Numbered from the stretch's first letter, positions 44,516 through 55,745 are shown. The stretch: DNA of 64,000 bases from Aedes albopictus (GCF_035046485.1 NC_085138.1:92115266-92179265); one strand, 5' to 3'. Numbers and translations are program-made. Notes: generated from the letters alone by a model not told the origin.

Positions 44516-44918
44516 CAAGGTTGCAACCATTCATTTGCAAAGATTTACATTCATTTGCTATTATCTCAGTTCAGAAGCATGCTATCGAAAAACAATGTAT
44601 GGATGAATTTAACCTTGTAGTTTTATCTGAAAGTTTGCCGAATAACATTGGGGTCGCACACGCATTCCAAAGTCGTGAGTAAGCTGTGAAGGCAACTTTC
44701 CACAGCGTGAATGAAATTTACATTCACCGCGTGGAGAGTTGCCTTCACAGCTCGCTCAAGACTTTGGTATACGTTTGCGACCCTAATGTTATTCGGCAAA
44801 CTTTCAGATAAAACTACAAGGTTAAATTCAACCATACATTGTTTTTCGATAGCATGCTTCTGAACTGAGATAATAGCAAATGAATGTAAATCTTTGCAAA
44901 TGAATGGTCGCAACCTTG
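44516..44918. mobile_element. 403-bp palindromic hAT-type MITE, 8-bp TSD
   Basis: Starts CAAGGTTGCAACCATTCATT and ends in the inverted copy GAATGGTCGCAACCTTG. It is flanked by ATTGGAAT at 44,508-44,515 and 44,919-44,926. The two ~195-bp arms are nearly identical and pair across a centre near 44,716, so it is almost entirely self-complementary. The 8-bp duplication and CA...TG ends fit hAT. The 102-codon minus frame across it is an artefact. Confidence 0.9.
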
Positions 44919-44926
44919 ATTGGAAT

Positions 44927-45655
44927 AGCAACTATTTTAACTGCTGAAACCTAACTTTTCCATGGCTAATCATATAATCATCTAGAAAATATTACAAAGA
45001 TGTGGCCGTCACTTTTTTTTTTTCAAATGAAAGTGATGATTTAAACTTTCGATTGGCTAAAAACACCCTGATACACTCATCTGACCTTCACACATAAACT
45101 TGCCTTAGAAGTCTTGCATTAGAAGCATTTCATTTGCACACACCCTTTTTGTAGTGAGTGGCACGTGCTTGGGTTGCGTTGGCTGTAATGCTCCCACTAT
45201 GCATACCTACACATCTTGGTAGATGGGTACGTGATACGTACCTACCAAGGTTTCACCACCTCGATAGAAACAGCGACGATGAGTTAGCAACCTTGCAATT
45301 CTGGGAACTGTGATGACGACATTGGGAAAGGACTGCAAACACGTACAATTTAGCAGTGACTGGTAACAACGAGTTAGACGTGCGCTGCCTTTTTCCGCCT
45401 GTGTACATGACGCATTTCTTTCAATACCAAGAAAATTTCTTAATTTGTGTGACTGGAGAAAAATGCTAACATTCATTTTTATTTTGGGTTTTTATGAACT
45501 AACAAATGTGTTGGATACATTGTGTAACACTTTGTGAATTGTTTTTGACGAAAAAAAAAACAGATCGTAGTGTTCTTATACCCAAGGAACTTGTGAAAAA
45601 GTCAAACTCAAGAAACTGTGGAATATATTTGATACCAAACACGTTTATCTCGAAA
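44927..45655. other. Unassigned sequence
   Basis: No element ends, RNA genes or supported frames. An 89-codon minus frame at 45,207-45,476 has no recognisable motif. Confidence 0.4.
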
Positions 45656-45657
45656 TG

Positions 45658-46003
45658 GTGTTTTTAAGAAGTTCCGTTATGGTGATCATGATGTCTTAAA
45701 AACTAGTTGGCCGATTTGCAAACTTTTTTTTTAATTGTTTGTATTTCGAATCTCGAAGTACTGTAAAATCTCGAAGTACCGGTTCATTCACTTCAACGAT
45801 TTTTTTCCTCGTTTAAAATTTATGTTGAACAGAAAATCACTTTAAGTAAAACTTTTTTTAAGTCAACTATACATTTATTGATGAAATGTAAACCGTTAAG
45901 TAACTCGAGATTTGAAAAACGAACAATTAAAAAAAACTTGCAAATTGGTCAACTAGTTTTTGAGATATCGTGATCCCCGTAACAGAACTTTTTAAAAACA
46001 CCT
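45658..46003. mobile_element. Diverged ~345-bp foldback element
   Basis: GTGTTTTTAAGAAGTTCCGT at 45,658 faces the complement of ACAGAACTTTTTAAAAACAC ending at 46,003. Further inside, AAAACTAGTTGGCCGATTTG faces CAAATTGGTCAACTAGTTTT. Arms are about 100 bp with many mismatches; no TSD identified. Confidence 0.6.
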
Positions 46004-46009
46004 GCTCAA

Positions 46010-46685
46010 CGGCACAGTATTCTTCCCGATCCCGAACTTACTAACTGGAGGCTCGCGGACCAGCCTTCGATTTCTAGTGGATGAATAAGCGGTAGCGTCA
46101 GACACTTGGGGACCAAGTGACCAAGAAGAAAACTGAATTTTATTTCGAGGTAAGGGTTCGTATTTTTAGGGCATAATGTTTTTTTTTACTAATTCAAACA
46201 ACTCCATGCATCCATCGTTAAGACAATGTCTAAATAATGTAAATAATTTTATACATAGTAAATAAGCACCAACTAAAGATGTAAAAAGAAATTTGATCAC
46301 TTAACCCTAAAATGACATGTAATTCACCGTATACAATCAATGAAATAAATGAACTTTTAATGTAAAAGAAAAAAATGTTTTTTTTACTAACTCGTTAATA
46401 TGGCTCGGGCGCCACATGGGCATAACAGAGCCGACATCATTTATACATTTTAGTTTTGACATTGTTTACGTTCTTCAAATTTTTACAAAACTATATCGAA
46501 ATAATCGCGGCTGTTTCGATGCTAGGGATAACAAATATTTAAAACAGGAAAGGAGGAATTTGGGGGTTATTTGCTAACTTATACTAAATGCATTGATGGG
46601 ACAAACTTTCCTGATCTGTAACGGAACTAACATGTAAGGACTTTATCAGTAGAGGGGTATAATGTTTTGCTGTATAAGTTATTAC
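46010..46685. other. Unassigned AT-rich sequence
   Basis: Nothing recognisable. The stretch ends at the 5-bp duplication GTAGA that borders the first LTR element. Confidence 0.45.
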
Positions 46686-46690
46686 GTAGA

Positions 46691-46960
46691 TATTGTGTTC
46701 GGGGATTTCGGAGGTTTCACTGGCAGACGCGGTATACGTTTTAACGTTTTTATTCTTACACGCTATACAATACTTACAATGTTGTTCGCTCGAAGAGCAA
46801 TAGATAAAAGAGCCAATGACAATGACATGGCTGTCCTTCTATATGATTTCACTAGGGTTGCCTGATTGGGTCTAATCTAGAGCTCTAGGCGGAAATGAGT
46901 TACCGCTCACTTTATAGTCTAGATCATTATCTCTAGATTACCATATCTAGATACACAACA
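46691..46960 (-). repeat. LTR-1 3' LTR
   Basis: 270 bp. On the element strand it begins TGTTGTGTATCTAGATATGG and ends GAACACAATA. It differs from the other LTR by two substitutions and one 5-bp indel near 46,715. Confidence 0.95.
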
Positions 46961-46974
46961 ACTTTCCCCTTTTT
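46961..46974 (-). promoter_or_regulatory. LTR-1 polypurine tract
   Basis: AAAAAGGGGAAAGT on the minus strand lies directly against the 3' LTR, where plus-strand DNA synthesis would be primed. Confidence 0.8.
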
Positions 46975-46983
46975 GAATTCTTA

Positions 46984-48261
46984 CTACTTTCTCTCATAGT
47001 CTTCAAATGTGAACCTCTCTGCTAACTTTCTAGTTCTAACTGATCTTCTGAGGAAAATTGAATCATTTGATCCACTTCGGTTTCGTCTAATATCGATTTG
47101 AACCTTCCTGGGAGGCGATTCACCTACTGATTCGCTACGCCTACGCTTACTTGTTACCGATCCTGGTAATCGTACAGGTATCTTAGACATATTTGTTTTT
47201 ACAAACGAGCTTGGATATCTAATCTGATTACAATGTACATTTTTGATACTTCCGTTCTCCACCAACTTTATTTTATACAAAAACTTACCGATTCTCTCTA
47301 AAATGATCGCTGGGATCCACCTTACTAACTCTTTAAAATGGTTTCGGTACATAACCTTTTCCCCTTTTCTAATCTGTTGGTTGGAGTTACAATTTTCGTT
47401 TTTTAAAATCTTCTTCTTTTCATCAAACACAATTTTTGAATTTTTAGTCTCATCAAAAGTTACTGTCTTACGACTAATCCCGTTTCCCAACGTCTCACGC
47501 GAATGTGCCTTCGGGTTGACGGTTGTCAACAACGTTCTTGGCTTGAACCTGAAGAGCATCTCACTGGGCGATTTCTCTGTAACGGTAGAAGGGGTACTGT
47601 TATACCACGCTAGAATATCATTAAGCTTTCTAGACAACGTATCTCTCTTATCCTGTTTTTCCAACAATCTTTTATTCAAAAAGGTTTTCACCGTCTGAAC
47701 ACCTCGTTCAGCGGCCCCATTTGATTGTGGGTAATATACTGGAGATTTGGTTACCCTGACATTTCGCGATTCCCAATATCGCACAAACTCAAGAGAACTA
47801 AACGGAGGTCCATTATCGGACACGATTTGCTCTGGCAATCCAACAAATTTGAAAAAATCTTCTAAATGTTCATTAACCACATCTGCGTTCGTTCTGTTCA
47901 TCACCTTTGCTTTAATGAGTTTTGTGAATGAATCAATTATCAACAACACCATCTTGCCTTCAAATTCGAAAAAGTCAATATGGATTCTCTCCATTGGACG
48001 TGTACAAACTGGCCACTTAGACGTAACTTTTTCCTTGGGAACGTTTCTTCTCTGATCACAAACTTCGCATTGTTTGAAATGATCTTCAATATCCTGCTGC
48101 ATACCTTTCCACCAAAATAATCCTCTTCCTAACATCTTTCCTCTAACTATACCATCATGGTTGGTGTGTAGCATTCTAAGCACAATATTCTGCAACTTAG
48201 CAGGGATCACTAATCTATCACCATAGAACAAGCAATTATCTTGGCAACTCAAGGAATTTCG
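46984..48261 (-). pseudogene. LTR-1 integrase
   Basis: A 422-codon open frame. The N-terminal zinc-binding HHCC is visible (LRMLHTNHDG … CEVCDQR). The catalytic D-D-E is intact: ERIHIDFFEF, VSDNGPPFSS and NGAAERGVQT. The C-terminal part has a KGEKVMYRNH segment typical of the DNA-binding module, followed by an Arg/Lys/Ser-rich tail (SVTSKRRRSESVG). The frame is cut off from the upstream RNase H part by a stop at 48,262, so it would not be made as part of Pol. Confidence 0.93.
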
Positions 48262-49163
48262 CTAATTATAGTAGTACTTTAACCAATCTGGGATTACACG
48301 AGGCCATCTGAACAAAACAAAGTCATACACCTGAGACAGAATGTCATCTTTTGCTGTAAATTCCGCTACATTACAAGTTTTTAACGGTAACTCTGGACAT
48401 TGTTCCAATCGATTGATGGACAATTCCTCAACTTCTGTGCCACCTGACACAGGTAATCTGGACAATGCATCAGCATGTGCCAAATTCCTACTTGGCCTAT
48501 ACTCCCACTCATAATCGTACATTGACAAAATTACTTCCCAACGTTGAAGCCTAGATGCCGAAATCACTGAAGTTCCTTTTCGAGGGTGGTAGATTTCCTT
48601 TAACGCTTCACAGTCTGAAACGAGCTTAAAGCGATGTCCATAAATATATTTGTGGAAACGCTTTACGGCAAATATTATAGCCTATGCTTCCCTATGCAGT
48701 TGCGAGTAATTTTTCTCTGCAGGCGATAATGTACACGAGGCAAAAATTACAGGTTTCTCTTCCCCATCTACAATGTGAGATAACACAGCGCCTACGCCAT
48801 AAGAGCTGGCATCCGCTGCAACCACGATTGGTTTATTAGGATCGTAGAGTTGCAACAAATTATTTTTCAAAATTAACTCCTTACTCCTCGCAAAACACTG
48901 TTCACAATCTCCATCCCAATTGAACGCTACATCTTTACGAAGTAATATGTACAGAACTCTCAACTCTGAAGAAATGTTCGGAATGAACTTTGAATAGTAA
49001 TTCAACAGACCCAGATACGACTGTAATTCTTGGATATTCTTCGGAGCTGGCGCATTCACTATTGCAGTTACTTTGGACTGATTAGGACGAATTCCGTCCT
49101 GGCTAACGGTATGACCCAGGTAATCTACTGACGTCACAAAGAACTTGCTCTTTTCGGTATTAA
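48262..49163 (-). pseudogene. LTR-1 RT connection and RNase H
   Basis: NTEKSKFFVTSVDYLGHTVS, LGLLNYYSKFIPN and AADASSYGVGAVLS (RNase H first Asp), then LSPAEKNYSQLHREA. A TAG at about 48,681 interrupts immediately after the HREA Glu. The frame continues as AIIFAVKRFHKYIYG, SDCEALKEI and LAHADALSRLP (last RNase H Asp), then ends with another TAG at 48,262. The first residues of the 185-codon frame (49,164-49,239) are inserted MITE sequence. Confidence 0.92.
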
Positions 49164-49455
49164 CACAGAGAACAGACATCCAAGTCCAGTTCTGAAACTG
49201 TGTAAGGAATTTAACGCCCATTTGAAATCGGCAACACAAGTGGCAATAGCGAGGCGCTGCAATCGGTTAATTTCCCATACTAATTTAATACACCACTTGA
49301 AATGTTTCAATTCACCACTGACTGCGGCAATATGGTGTTTGGCGGCGTTACTGTTGTCATCGTGTATTGATTTGTAACCTTACTCAAGTAAAGATTCAAA
49401 TCCTTACACAACTTACCGAATGAAATTTGTTCTAGCCTGGATGTCTGTTCTCTGT
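49164..49455. mobile_element. 292-bp TIR MITE with 8-bp TSD in LTR-1 RT
   Basis: TIR ACAGAGAACAGACATCCA at both ends (one extra C at the left). The direct repeat GGTATTAA flanks it at 49,156-49,163 and 49,456-49,463. Removing the element and one duplicate rejoins the RT frame at KINT/EKSKFF. The 8-bp TSD suggests the hAT or P group. Non-coding. Confidence 0.9.
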
Positions 49456-49995
49456 GGTATTAATCTTCACGTTAAATCTACTCAATCTCTCTAACACTCT
49501 GTCCAAAATCTGCTTACACTCTTCTAACGTTCTTGCTCCTATCAACGCGTCATCCAAATACGTTACACATCCCTCAATGTCTCCTAAAATCTGGTCCATG
49601 ATGCTTTGAAAGATCGATGGAGCAGTTGCCATGCCGAAGGGCAAACGAACATACTGAAAAAGTCCTATGTGTGTATTAATCGTTAGGTATTGTTGTGAGT
49701 TCTCCGACACTTTTAACTGCTGATACGCACCTCGCAGGTCGATCACGCAAAAGAAGTTACAATTTGCTAGTTTGACAAAAATGTCGTCGATTCTCGGTAA
49801 CGGGTAATGTTCCGATCGCAAATGAGGGTTTATGGTCACCTTGCAGTCAATGCACAGTCTCAAGCTGCCATTGGACTTGGGTACAACAACTATGGGAGAA
49901 GCCCACCTACTGAACGCGACTTTCTTCAAAATATTCTCCTCACACAATCTGTCCAACTCAGCTTCAATAGCCGGTCGTTGCTGATAAGGGGGTGA
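49456..49995 (-). pseudogene. LTR-1 reverse transcriptase, palm
   Basis: ELDRLCEENILKKVAFSRWA, then PIVVVPKSNGSLRLCIDCK, CVIDLRGAYQQL (first catalytic Asp), LFQYVRLPFGMATAPSIFQ and VTYLDDALIGA (catalytic YLDD). The RT core is intact up to the MITE insertion at 49,455. Confidence 0.93.
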
Positions 49996-50010
49996 ATAAG
50001 CAACGTGAAA

Positions 50011-50100
50011 AATCGGAGTTACGTTATCTTCCGTTTTACACTGAACAACGGTCGAAAATCGGAGTTACGTTATCTTCCGTTTTACACTGAACAACGGTCG
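50011..50100. repeat. 46-bp tandem duplication in LTR-1 pol
   Basis: AATCGGAGTTACGTTATCTT through ACAACGGTCG occurs twice with a 46-bp period. Since 46 is not a multiple of three, it shifts the frame between protease and RT. Confidence 0.9.
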
Positions 50101-50637
50101 ATTCGAGAACCACTTTCGATATATACTGTCGCTGATCACTGTTGCACATGCCCCACTGTCTATTTCAAATTCTACCGGACGGTTGTCCACAAATAACGTT
50201 TCCGTCGCTTCTTTGCTACGCACTAATAGAGCATCGTTCTTCACCGAGTTTAACTGCATCCGAAGGTTAGCGATTTCTGCCGCCAAATCTTCACCAGCAC
50301 CAAACGTTCCCACGGTCTGGTTCTTCCTCGAATCCTGGATACCACTACGATTCTGCCTTGCACTTCTCGAATAACACACATTTGCTCCATGGCCTTGCTT
50401 ACCACACGCGTAACACTTCCAGTTTCTTGCTGGACACTTCCCCGACTCATGATCTCTACCGCATTTTTCACACACTTTTCGCTGGCCATATTGATTCTTC
50501 TGACCGCCATTGCTGTTTCCGAACTTCGAACGACTTTTGCTACGACCCCGATTCTGTTTACCGGATCGCACCACGTGCGCACCGAACACGTTTTCCCGCA
50601 CTTTATTATCCTTTTCGGCTAATTCCCAATTAAGCGC
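50065..50637 (-). pseudogene. LTR-1 zinc knuckles and protease
   Basis: Two CCHC knuckles: CEKCGRDHESGKC and CYACGKQGHGANVC, preceded by a basic stretch (RSGKQNRGRSKSRSKF). The protease follows with active-site DSGA in FEIDSGACATVISD. A stop (TAA, near 50,640) separates this from the gag frame, and the 46-bp duplication ends it. Confidence 0.9.
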
Positions 50638-51023
50638 TTAATCCACTGCCTTGTCGAAGGTTAGATTTTTCTGTTTGAGCAGGTGAGTGCGAAGCCTGCT
50701 GTCATAGATTCCGAACACGAACCGATCTCGGAGCGCTTCCGTCAAAAAATCACCGAATTCACATTTCTCCGCGAAATCTTTCAATTCGACCACGTATTCC
50801 GACACTACCTGACCCGCTTTTTGGTCCGCTTGATGGAACCTGTACCGCTCTGATACTTCATTCACATCCGGCCGGAAATGTTTCTTCAGCGCTGCCACTA
50901 ACTCCGCGTATGTTTTGGTACTTGGATTCATCGGTTGTAATAATTTCTTGAGAATGGCGTACGTGTCCATTCCCAGATGCGTCAAAAGGAACGCCACTTT
51001 TCTATTTTCTGGAATGTAATGTA
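50638..51023 (-). pseudogene. LTR-1 gag, main part
   Basis: Reads IPENRKVAFLLTHLGMDTYA, then HFRPDVNEVSERYRFHQADQ, VSEYVVELKDFAEKCEF and EALRDRFVFGIYDSRLRTHL: the capsid-like core shared by insect Ty3/gypsy Gag proteins (structural protein of the virus-like particle). The first residues of the apparent frame (51,024-51,051) belong to the inserted element. It ends at an in-frame TAA. Confidence 0.88.
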
Positions 51024-51956
51024 CAGTATGACCCATACAAAAATGCGACATTCCATTTTTTTGCGGTATTTGATGATTTTTAATGAAATAATCCTAATGA
51101 ATTAAACTTTTTTGGATTAGGATACAATAAGGAGGTCTTTGTCATACAGGATCTTTAAAACTTTTGTCAAAATATTCATTGGTTACGTATATGGGATACC
51201 TTATAATTATTAACAATTTCCAAATAAAATCAAGTTTTCCTCTAATTTTCAGAGCAAAATGAACTAAGATAAAAACTTTTAAACACATGGAAACCATGAA
51301 GAAATATGTACTCTTTAATACGCCCATGTTTTAAAAATGTTTTAAAAATAATTTCAAATGTTTAGGAAACAAAAACTAAAAAAGGTGCTACATATTAAAA
51401 CCCGTATTTAAGATAAATTATTAAAAAACTTAACACTGTTTGAACATTTTTTAAAACAATTTTTTTTTTCGATGAAGGCATATTAGCCTACCTTTATGAT
51501 AGATATAAATACTAAGTACTTAAAAACAATTTCATGCTTAAAACATATTTTCTAAAAATTATCATTTGTCAAATAATTCAATTTTCAGGAAATGTATCCT
51601 AATTTATAAGTTAATATTTTTTTCCTTCTTGTCTGACGAACCAACGAACTCCTGAAGACCTTATTTAGTCATAAAAGTACTATTTTGAAAATAAAATTTG
51701 ATTGAATGTGATTGAAAGCAATTTAAAGAAAATTATATCCTTAAAAAAACGGCCTCTGGCGCGTGGACGATTTCGACATCCATATGTTCAACGTTATATT
51801 TCCAAAGGTATGTGCATGAAATCAGTATATGTTCCTTTGCCGTTATCAGATTGGTGGCTCTACTATACTATCCAATAGATACATGCAAAGTTAATCAGTT
51901 CGAAGTAGGGGAACGATGACTTTGAAAACTGTCGCATTTTTTTATGGGTCATACTG
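51024..51956. mobile_element. 933-bp TIR element with TA TSD in LTR-1 gag
   Basis: Starts CAGTATGACCCATACAAAAA and ends with the inverted copy ATGGGTCATACTG; inner parts match as far as AAATGCGAC. TA flanks at 51,022-51,023 and 51,957-51,958. It splits gag between the N-terminal segment and the core. The interior is AT-rich without a transposase frame. TA duplication suggests Tc1/mariner. Confidence 0.88.
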
Positions 51957-51958
51957 TA

Positions 51959-52106
51959 AAAGGAAATGCTGAAGCATTCTTTCTTCATAGACTTCAAAGT
52001 CATCACCCGCGACGTAGTTATCAAACGAACCGCAATTCATCGCGACCTTTACGTTACCGGACGATCCAGCCACCACGTGTTTGGGCTGTTCTTCTTCGGC
52101 CATCAT
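51959..52106 (-). pseudogene. LTR-1 gag, N-terminal part
   Basis: From ATG at 52,106: MMAEEEQPKHVVAGSSGNVK … FDNYVAGDDFEVYEERMLQHF, matching the start of the capsid region, which continues after the inserted element. In-frame sequence upstream to 52,214 is leader. Confidence 0.75.
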
Positions 52107-52332
52107 GGCGAGCTGCACTGAACAAACGATAGTAAAAAAAAACTTCGTTGCGCGACACGTGCTCTTCAAAACTGGATACGCTTTTGTATCGACTATCCCC
52201 GGCTGCTGATTCAATTAACCACGCGCACTGGACAAACGGTAGCACTTAACCTCACTCCGTTACTATACGAGCTACGCGGTCTTCACTGTTCAGGTACACT
52301 TTTGATCGTCTCGTCACTGCTTTTTTCCACTT

Positions 52333-52350
52333 AACCTCGTCGCCAACTTT
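52333..52350 (-). promoter_or_regulatory. LTR-1 primer-binding-site region
   Basis: Just inside the 5' LTR the minus strand reads AAAGTTGGCGACGAGG. TGGCGA could pair with a tRNA ending in TCGCCA. LTR-2 has TTGGCGATCC at the same place. The tRNA is not identified. Confidence 0.55.
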
Positions 52351-53427
52351 TATTGTGTTCGGGGATTTCGGAGGTTAGGTTTCATTGGCACACGCGGTAT
52401 ACGTTTTAACGTTTTTATTCTTACACGCTATACAATACTTACAATGTTGTTCGCTCGAAGAGCAATAGATACACTAAAACCTCCATTTAGGTAATGAGCC
52501 GGGACTGCCTAAATAGAATTTTTACCTAAATGGATTCAGTTTATTACCTAAATGGATTACAAGGTTGCAAAGAAGTTCAACAAGGGAGAGTTACTAGGAG
52601 ATTTAAAGGAGATCATGAGGAGTTTCAGATGGCTTTCAATGAGTTTCAGGAGGGGGTGGGTTTCAGGAGGGAAGGGGCTTCAGGGGCGTTTGCGGGGGTT
52701 TTGGAGGGTCTTAGATCAGAATTGTCATTCAAATTACTAGCTGGGTACGAAACACGAAAAATCTTGCAAAAACCCCTGCAAAATTCCGCCAGACTGAAAA
52801 ATTATTGAATGTCGGGTCAAAGTCGGGTCAATTTTTATCGTATGTTGGACCATTGTTGGACCAACATCGAACAGCTGTTGAGTCTATATTGGGTTTGGTG
52901 GCCAAAATAAAAACAGGTGAATGATAGGTTGATGTCGGGTTTGACGTCATCAATGCTGGAGCTGATATCAATGGAATGATGGAAGGATGGTTGATTATCT
53001 CAATTTCAGCTGGAAATGACGCTGGATACTGGCACTTTTCAACACTGCATGGGGGGGGGGGTGTTTAGGGGGTAACATTGCACAACCCTCCCCCCATACC
53101 CACCCCCTAACACCACTCACTACTTCTTTCCCATAAACCAGTCTTATACCTAATCTTAAGTACTCCAATTGATTTGCACACAATCAAATTCCATTTAGGT
53201 AACGTTACCTAAATGGAGGGACCTAAATAGATTTTACCTAAATGGATCCTACCTAAATGGAGGTTTGAGTGTAAAAGAGCCAATGACAATGACATGGCTG
53301 TCCTTCTATATGATTTCACTAGGGTTGCCTGATTGGGTCTAATCTAGAGCTCTAGGCGGAAATGAGTTACCGCTCACTTTATAGTCTAGATCATTATCTC
53401 TAGATTACCATATCTAGATACACAACA
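52351..53427 (-). repeat. LTR-1 5' LTR, interrupted
   Basis: 1,077 bp, made of a 275-bp LTR plus an 800-bp element and its extra TA. Outside the insertion it matches 46,691-46,960. Confidence 0.95.
52472..53271. mobile_element. 800-bp TIR element with TA TSD in the 5' LTR
   Basis: Ends CACTAAAACCTCCATTTAGG and, complemented, CACTCAAACCTCCATTTAGG. TA at 52,470-52,471 and 53,272-53,273. The word ACCTAAATGGA recurs several times in subterminal inverted positions. A G-rich minisatellite-like stretch lies at 52,560-52,730 and a C/G run at 53,050-53,062. The 92-codon frame at 52,530 is not a transposase. Confidence 0.9.
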
Positions 53428-53468
53428 GTAGAGATTAGTATTATTGTAGCATATAGGACAGTAAGTAA

Positions 53469-53726
53469 TCTATATAAATAAAAATGGAATGGTGTTTGTA
53501 TGTCACGAATAGACTCGGGAACGGGTCAACGGGTCTACACCATTATTTCAGTGTTGCATTCTTGTGGGGCTCCGACGTGTTCGTACAAAAAATAAATGGG
53601 AAAATCGACCGGTAACGCACCGAAATCGAGAAAGTTCGAAAATCCATTTTGCGGGGCATTTTTATACTGAGGTGCATGTCAAAAAACACAGTAGGCAGGC
53701 AGAACAACATTTGCCGGCACAGCTAG
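53469..53726 (+). mobile_element. Non-autonomous Helitron, copy 2
   Basis: Begins TCTATATAAATAAAAATGGA after an A and ends TTGCCGGCACAGCTAG before a T, with the GCCGGC hairpin just inside CTAG. 258 bp. Terminal sequences match the minus-strand copy at 11,496-11,752. It lies 40 bp beyond LTR-1. Confidence 0.85.
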
Positions 53727-53984
53727 TGTACAATACAATACTGCACAATAGGTATTAGATTAAAAATATGATGTGCTCTATGGCTAAGGTGTTTCAATAA
53801 TTCATTTAATTTGATTGGCATTTAACAAAACCGTTTCGAGATAATCGCGTCTGAAGTTTCGTGATTTGCCTTTTCCTTATGTTATTGATAAATGTTTAAA
53901 ATTTCATTGAATTCGATTTACTGGCTTCGAAGATATGACAGTTCAAAAATTGGTTGTCAAAAACCATGTGTTTTACATAAACGC

Positions 53985-54311
<327 letters not shown>

Positions 54312-54323
54312 TCCTCCCTCCAC
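54312..54323 (-). promoter_or_regulatory. LTR-2 polypurine tract
   Basis: GTGGAGGGAGGA on the minus strand, directly beside the 3' LTR. Confidence 0.8.
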
Positions 54324-54362
54324 ACTAATTATCATAAAAGATTCATTAAAGAGGAAATATAA

Positions 54363-54574
54363 TCATTCATCATCTGGACGGATCGTATTTAGGATTCTCT
54401 GAGGTCTTTTGATCTCTCGGGCGTTACGACGCTTCGCAATGGGTTCGTCGTCATCTGGTAAACCGATAGCCTCTGCACATCGCTTTGTAGCTTCCTTCAA
54501 GATAGGATGGTCCCTTGGTTCAAACTGAAGGTTTCTCTGCTGTGGGGGTTCGTGCTCTTTCTCTTCCAATGCTG
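54363..54574 (-). CDS. LTR-2 terminal exon, C-terminal tail of Pol
   Basis: After the 89-bp intron the frame reads ALEEKEHEPPQQRNLQFEPR, then LKEATKRCAEAIGLPDDDEP, a basic KRRNAREIKRPQR segment, and ends PDDE-stop. It adds 69 residues (plus the split codon) to the integrase. The KRRN/KRPQR cluster could be a nuclear-localisation or nucleic-acid-binding signal (inference). There is no in-frame ATG at the start, which agrees with it being a splice-joined exon rather than a separate gene. It lies 50 bp from the 3' LTR. Confidence 0.75.
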
Positions 54575-54663
54575 CTATTTGATAAAAAAAAATAAGAGAA
54601 AATATAGAAATCAGAATTAGTGCCTCAGATTGTATTTGAACCCAGTATGTCTTTTTACTTTAC
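54575..54663 (-). other. LTR-2 candidate intron C (89 bp)
   Basis: Donor GACAATG|GTAAAGT and acceptor TTTTTTATCAAATAG|CAGC, with a long T-rich tract before the acceptor. Splicing is phase 1 and keeps the frame (…LADN then AALEEKE). Unspliced RNA would end Pol 15 codons into the intron (…KYNLRH-stop). Confidence 0.75.
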
Positions 54664-55743
54664 CATTGTCTGCTAGATCATTTGGCTTACGGTGTTCATA
54701 CTTTTTCAAGAATTTCACATTCCGGTCGTAGGTTTTAGCGGTAGTAGTATCTAGAACAGTTGCTCGTCCAGTGCCTTGAATGTTAATTACCTTATGAAAA
54801 GCGTTTTTGTACGGCGTGTCCACCTTGTCCCGTTTTTGCTGTGAGACTACCCAAGCAACACACATGTTATAATAGAGTTACGACAGCGCAAGTTTTGGTT
54901 GTATTGAAGTTTATTTTACGTATTCCTAACATTGTGTTGAAATAACGTAAAATAAACTTCTATACAACCAAAACTTGCGCTGTCGTAACTCTATTATAAC
55001 ATGTGTGTTGCTTGGGTAAGACGGTATCTCCTACTCCGATCTCGCTGTTTCGAGCTCTACGAGCAATATCTTCTCTTGAGTTACGGTTAAATTTCGCCCT
55101 CTGATCTCGATCTCTTAGCTCTTCGTCAAATGATTGATGCTGATCTGTACGAAGATTTGGTAGAACACTCCGCACAGTTCGTCCAAACATCAGCTCTGCC
55201 GGCGGAATTTTCGTTACATGGTGAGGCCAGGAATTGTACGCTGCCACGTAATCGGAAATAGCCTCCTTCCAATTGAGTTTCCCAAGTTTGGCAATAGCTG
55301 TGATCTTATTGATGCCCTGCATACTTCTCTCCACGAGCCCATTTTCCGTGGGATTCAACGGGGTACTGTGGATCAACCGTACTCCCCAGATGTTCTTAAG
55401 CCACGACTCCAACTCAACGCTATTGAAAGGAGGGGCATTGTCTGCCTTTAGAGTCTTCGGTACGTAGTACGTGTTGAACACCTTCCTCAATGATCTTTTC
55501 AAAGCCTCAGTGTCTGTTTTATCCATTGGAAGAACGACAAGGAACCGAGAATAGTTATCAGTCAAAACTAGTGCCTTCCAGTTCAGATTATCAGACGCGG
55601 AAGCAAAATCCATCGAAACGTAATCCCAAGGATTTTGAGGGAGCTTTGTGTTCTCGATGGGTAGTGGTCGTGAAATCACAGTGACAAGCTGACATTCTGG
55701 ACAGGTTTTGACAAAATCTTCTATTTGCCTGTCCATTCCTGGC
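54664..55743 (-). pseudogene. LTR-2 integrase, interrupted by MITE
   Basis: Starts after a TAG at about 55,744-55,746 that falls inside the zinc-binding region (AHRSHPGMSTMKNFLWQGL-stop-WPGMDRQIEDFVKTCPECQ), so H-H and C-C lie on either side of the stop. The catalytic core is intact: DYVSMDFASA, TLKADNAPPF, TENGLVERSM (D, D, E). The C-terminal module continues IGVGDTVL, is broken by the 167-bp MITE at 54,850-55,016, and resumes VVSQQKRDKVDTPYKNAFHK … GRATVLDTTTAKTYDRNVKF up to the intron donor. Confidence 0.92.
54850..55016. mobile_element. 167-bp near-perfect foldback MITE, TA TSD
   Basis: Two ~72-bp arms starting CCCAAGCAACACACATGTTA, with one mismatch, around a ~23-bp loop. TA at 54,848-54,849 and 55,017-55,018. 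It interrupts the integrase frame of LTR-2 and so is younger than that insertion. Ends related to 22,653-22,830. Confidence 0.93.
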
Positions 55744-55745
55744 CA

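Larger units (their letters stand above)
46691..53427 (-). mobile_element. Ty3/gypsy element LTR-1, disrupted
   Basis: Two related LTRs bound gag, zinc knuckles, protease, RT, RNase H and integrase in that order on the minus strand. The RT-RNase H-integrase order defines Ty3/gypsy. GTAGA borders both outer ends (46,686-46,690 and 53,428-53,432). Three DNA elements have inserted: 52,472-53,271 (in the 5' LTR), 51,024-51,956 (gag) and 49,164-49,455 (RT). Subtracting them and their TSDs leaves about 4.7 kb. Added damage: a 46-bp tandem duplication at 50,011-50,100 and at least three in-frame stops. No envelope frame. Confidence 0.95.

Noticed and set aside
44623..44931. 102-codon minus frame
   Set aside because: It lies within the palindromic MITE and arises from its self-complementarity.
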